In this document: in pieces, positions 5,957 through 7,585 of the stretch
How the letters are laid out: each line of letters begins with the position of its first letter
Numbering within the stretch: the stretch's first letter is position 1
Assembly: GCA_947591565.1 (NCBI GenBank)
Contig: CANQDH010000046.1
Location: forward strand, 1 to 7,585
From: an uncultured Bacilli bacterium
Lineage (GTDB): Bacteria > Bacillota_I > Bacilli_A > RF39 > UBA660
Length of the DNA stretch: 7,585 nucleotides
Direction of reading: 5' to 3'
Notes under the pieces: generated by a model
Database searches by the model: none
The model's input: the letters and a program-made list of their open reading frames with translations, nothing else
What the model was told of the DNA's origin: nothing
Translations under genes and position numbers: made by a program

Positions 5957-7144
5957 TTGAAAAAAATATTTGTCTTTTTTATATTGTTGTTTTCTCTTTT
6001 TACAATGAATGTTAAGGCTGAAAACAAAGTAAAAGTATATTTATTTTATGGTGATGGTTGTCCTCACTGTGCTGATGAAAAGGAGTTTTTTAAAGATTTA
6101 AAAGAACAATATGATGACCGCGTAGAGTTTATTTATTATGAAGTATGGAAAAATGAAGAAAACGATAAATTAATGAATCTTTTAAAACAAAAACTTGATA
6201 ATAATGAAAAGGGTGTGCCATTTACAATTATTGGTTCTAATAGTTTTATAGGATATAATACGAATGTTCATTACCAAATAGAAGAAACGATTAAGGCTCT
6301 TTTAGAAGATGATGAAAAAAATATAGATGTTGTATCGGAAATACTTGCTAATAAAGAAATTGATATCGACCAAAGTAAACTGAAATTTGAAGATGGAACA
6401 TTTAAAATTCCTCTTTTAGGTAAGATTGATGCCAGGAAAGTATCTTTACCTCTTATTTCGATTGTTATAGGATTAGTAGATGGATTTAATCCATGTGCTA
6501 TGTGGGTTTTGTTATTTTTACTTAGTATTTTAATCGGTATGCAAAATAAAAAACGTGCTTTTTGCCTTGGTATAACTTTTTTAGTAGCATCAGCTTCGGT
6601 ATATTTACTTTTTATGTTTGCTTGGCTTGGTATTGCGATTTCAATGAAAGATGTTGCGATTTTAAGGACATTAGTAGCTATGGTCGCTTTAATAGGTGCC
6701 TTTATTAATATCAAAGCCTTTTTTACCAAAAGTGCTGATGGATGTACAGTTACAGACGCGAAAAAGAAACAGAAAGTTTTTGAAAAAATTAAGAAATTTA
6801 CAAGTGAAAAGAGTTTTATTTTAGCCATCATTGGTATTATTACGTTAGCTGTTTCTGTCAATTTAATTGAACTTGCTTGTTCAGCTGGTCTTCCATTACT
6901 ATTTACGCAAATTCTTTCGTTTAATAAGTTAAGTGGTATCGAATATGCCTTATATATTGGCTTATATATTCTCTTCTTTATGCTTGATGACATTATTATT
7001 TTTAGTATCGCTATGATAACGATGAAATTAACAGGCATATCTAATAAATATACAAAATATTCACATTTAATAGGTGGTATTATTATGTTACTTATTGGTC
7101 TTTTGTTAATCTTTAAACCATCTATTCTTATGTTTAACCTTTAA
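5957..7144 (+). CDS. Secreted thioredoxin domain fused to a CcdA/DsbD-like membrane electron carrier
   Basis: A 395-residue protein in three parts. Residues 1-21 are a signal peptide (MKKIFVFFILL..., likely cleaved or retained near KA-EN). Residues 25-118 are a thioredoxin-like domain outside the cell with GDGCPHC (Cys35, Cys38) and a cis-proline loop GVPFT (Pro88). Residues 163-393 form about six membrane helices of the CcdA/DsbD type, with the two conserved buried cysteines Cys180 (DGFNPCAMW) and Cys308 (ELACSAGLP). CcdA proteins accept electrons from cytosolic thioredoxin and hand them to thiols outside; here the acceptor domain is built in, and at the N-terminus rather than the C-terminus as in DsbD. 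The start is TTG one base after the previous stop, with a poor ribosome site, so translation is probably coupled. No cytochrome c genes are seen, so the outside substrate is open. Confidence 0.9.
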   Translation: MKKIFVFFILLFSLFTMNVKAENKVKVYLFYGDGCPHCADEKEFFKDLKEQYDDRVEFIYYEVWKNEENDKLMNLLKQKLDNNEKGVPFTIIGSNSFIGYNTNVHYQIEETIKALLEDDEKNIDVVSEILANKEIDIDQSKLKFEDGTFKIPLLGKIDARKVSLPLISIVIGLVDGFNPCAMWVLLFLLSILIGMQNKKRAFCLGITFLVASASVYLLFMFAWLGIAISMKDVAILRTLVAMVALIGAFINIKAFFTKSADGCTVTDAKKKQKVFEKIKKFTSEKSFILAIIGIITLAVSVNLIELACSAGLPLLFTQILSFNKLSGIEYALYIGLYILFFMLDDIIIFSIAMITMKLTGISNKYTKYSHLIGGIIMLLIGLLLIFKPSILMFNL

Positions 7145-7150
7145 TTTAAA

Positions 7151-7180
7151 GATTCGGCTTTTTGATGGCCGAATTGTTTT
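7151..7180 (+). terminator. Terminator of the desulfurase-thioredoxin-CcdA operon
   Basis: ATTCGGC (7152-7158) pairs with GCCGAAT (7168-7174) over a 9-base loop, with an extra G-T wobble pair (7151/7175), then G and TTTT. The stem is unusually GC-rich for this window. It separates the redox operon from priA. Confidence 0.8.
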
Positions 7181-7200
7181 ATATCATATTTTTAAATAAC

Positions 7201-7210
7201 AGGGGGTGAT
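7201..7210 (+). promoter_or_regulatory. Shine-Dalgarno site of priA
   Basis: AGGGGGTGAT differs by one base from the ideal AGGAGGTGAT. The close spacing to ATG 7211 (and better spacing to TTG 7214) repeats the arrangement at the tandem-HTH gene, where AGGTGATGT is followed by ATGTTG. Confidence 0.65.
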
Positions 7211-7585
7211 ATGTTGATAGCTGAAGTATTAGTTGAAATAAGTATTGGTATAAATAAAACTTTTTCTTATATGATACCTAAGCATTTAGATATTAAAAAA
7301 GGTATGAGGGTTTTAGTTCCATTTGGTAAAAAAGAACTTGAAGGTTTTGTTTTAAATATTAAGCCATACGAACAAGTTGATTATGAACTTAAAAACATTA
7401 TTGCACCGATTGGTGATGAAGTTGTTTTAAATGATGAACTTTTAGACCTGGGAAAATATATTAGTGCGAAAACCTTTTCAAGTTTGATTAAAGCCTATCA
7501 AACGATGCTACCTGTTGCTTTAAAGGTGAAAAAGGGAAGAGAAATAAAGAAAAAATATCTTTCTTATATTGTCCTCATGCAAGAT
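7211..7585 (+). CDS. priA: Primosomal protein N' (PriA), N-terminal part, 3' end outside window
   Basis: The 125 visible residues match the N-terminal 3'-DNA-binding domain of the replication restart helicase PriA. It begins MLIAEVLVEISIGINKTFSYMIPKHL, with the family's pattern of a short beta strand, then F-x-Y-x-I/V-P, followed by KKGMRVLVPFGKKELEGFVL (the G-x-R-V-x-V-P-F-G signature, residues 35-54). The frame stays open to the last base of the window; the helicase and zinc-binding domains would follow. AGGGGGTGAT (7201-7210) is a strong ribosome site. It is only 4 bases from ATG 7211 and 7 from the next codon TTG 7214, so the start could be either, differing by one residue. It follows a terminator, so it should have its own promoter in 7176-7200, which I cannot define. 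PriA is a housekeeping gene. Confidence 0.9.
   Translation, partial: MLIAEVLVEISIGINKTFSYMIPKHLDIKKGMRVLVPFGKKELEGFVLNIKPYEQVDYELKNIIAPIGDEVVLNDELLDLGKYISAKTFSSLIKAYQTMLPVALKVKKGREIKKKYLSYIVLMQD

Noticed and set aside
6271..7038. Long open frame on the minus strand (255 codons)
   Set aside because: It lies wholly within the Trx-CcdA gene, whose plus-strand frame has clear conserved motifs. The minus-strand product is low-complexity in Ile, Lys and Ser, with no ribosome site or family motif.
1..7585. CRISPR array, tRNA or rRNA, insertion sequence or alternative genetic code
   Set aside because: No regularly spaced repeats, cloverleaf sequences or transposase motifs were seen. TGA ends the desulfurase gene and TGG encodes tryptophan throughout, so the standard bacterial code applies.

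Overview
The window is AT-rich and gene-dense. It uses the standard bacterial code: TGA is a true stop for the cysteine desulfurase and tryptophan is TGG. Start codons are often TTG, Shine-Dalgarno sites of the AGGAGG/AGGTGAT type are strong, and operons end in short hairpins followed by T-runs. This fits a low-GC Bacillota (Bacilli-like) bacterium, perhaps one of the reduced-genome or uncultured gut lineages. The species cannot be told from this sequence. No RNA genes, insertion sequences, CRISPR arrays or phage genes are visible. No gene-free stretch exceeds 300 bases; the longest is about 180 bases, at 3490-3669.

Left part (1-1579): the C-terminal third or so of an MBOAT-family O-acyltransferase (AlgI type), followed by a membrane-anchored DHHW/AlgJ-AlgX-like protein and a clear terminator. 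Together they look like a cell-surface polysaccharide O-acylation pair. Next (1629-2897): a small helical, possibly ferritin-like protein of unknown role, then a short-chain dehydrogenase/reductase (SDR) gene broken by a one-base frameshift in a T6 run, although all its catalytic residues remain. A bidirectional hairpin separates this from a convergent gene of unknown function on the minus strand (2875-3489).

Middle part (3490-4488): a small regulatory island with a one-domain XRE-type HTH protein and a second protein carrying two HTH domains in tandem. The intergenic DNA holds an inverted repeat, a thrice-repeated GCTATT(T/A)GT motif and a 9-bp direct repeat, which may be operators.

Right part (4505-7180): a near-consensus sigma-A promoter drives a compact operon. 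It encodes a NifS/NifZ-like cysteine desulfurase, an 84-residue cytosolic thioredoxin-fold protein, and a secreted thioredoxin domain fused in front of a CcdA/DsbD-like membrane electron carrier, ending in a GC-rich terminator. I infer that the last two proteins pass reducing equivalents from cytosolic thiols to the cell exterior, and that the operon links sulfur mobilisation with thiol redox control. The 5' end of priA (replication restart helicase) begins at 7211 and runs off the window.
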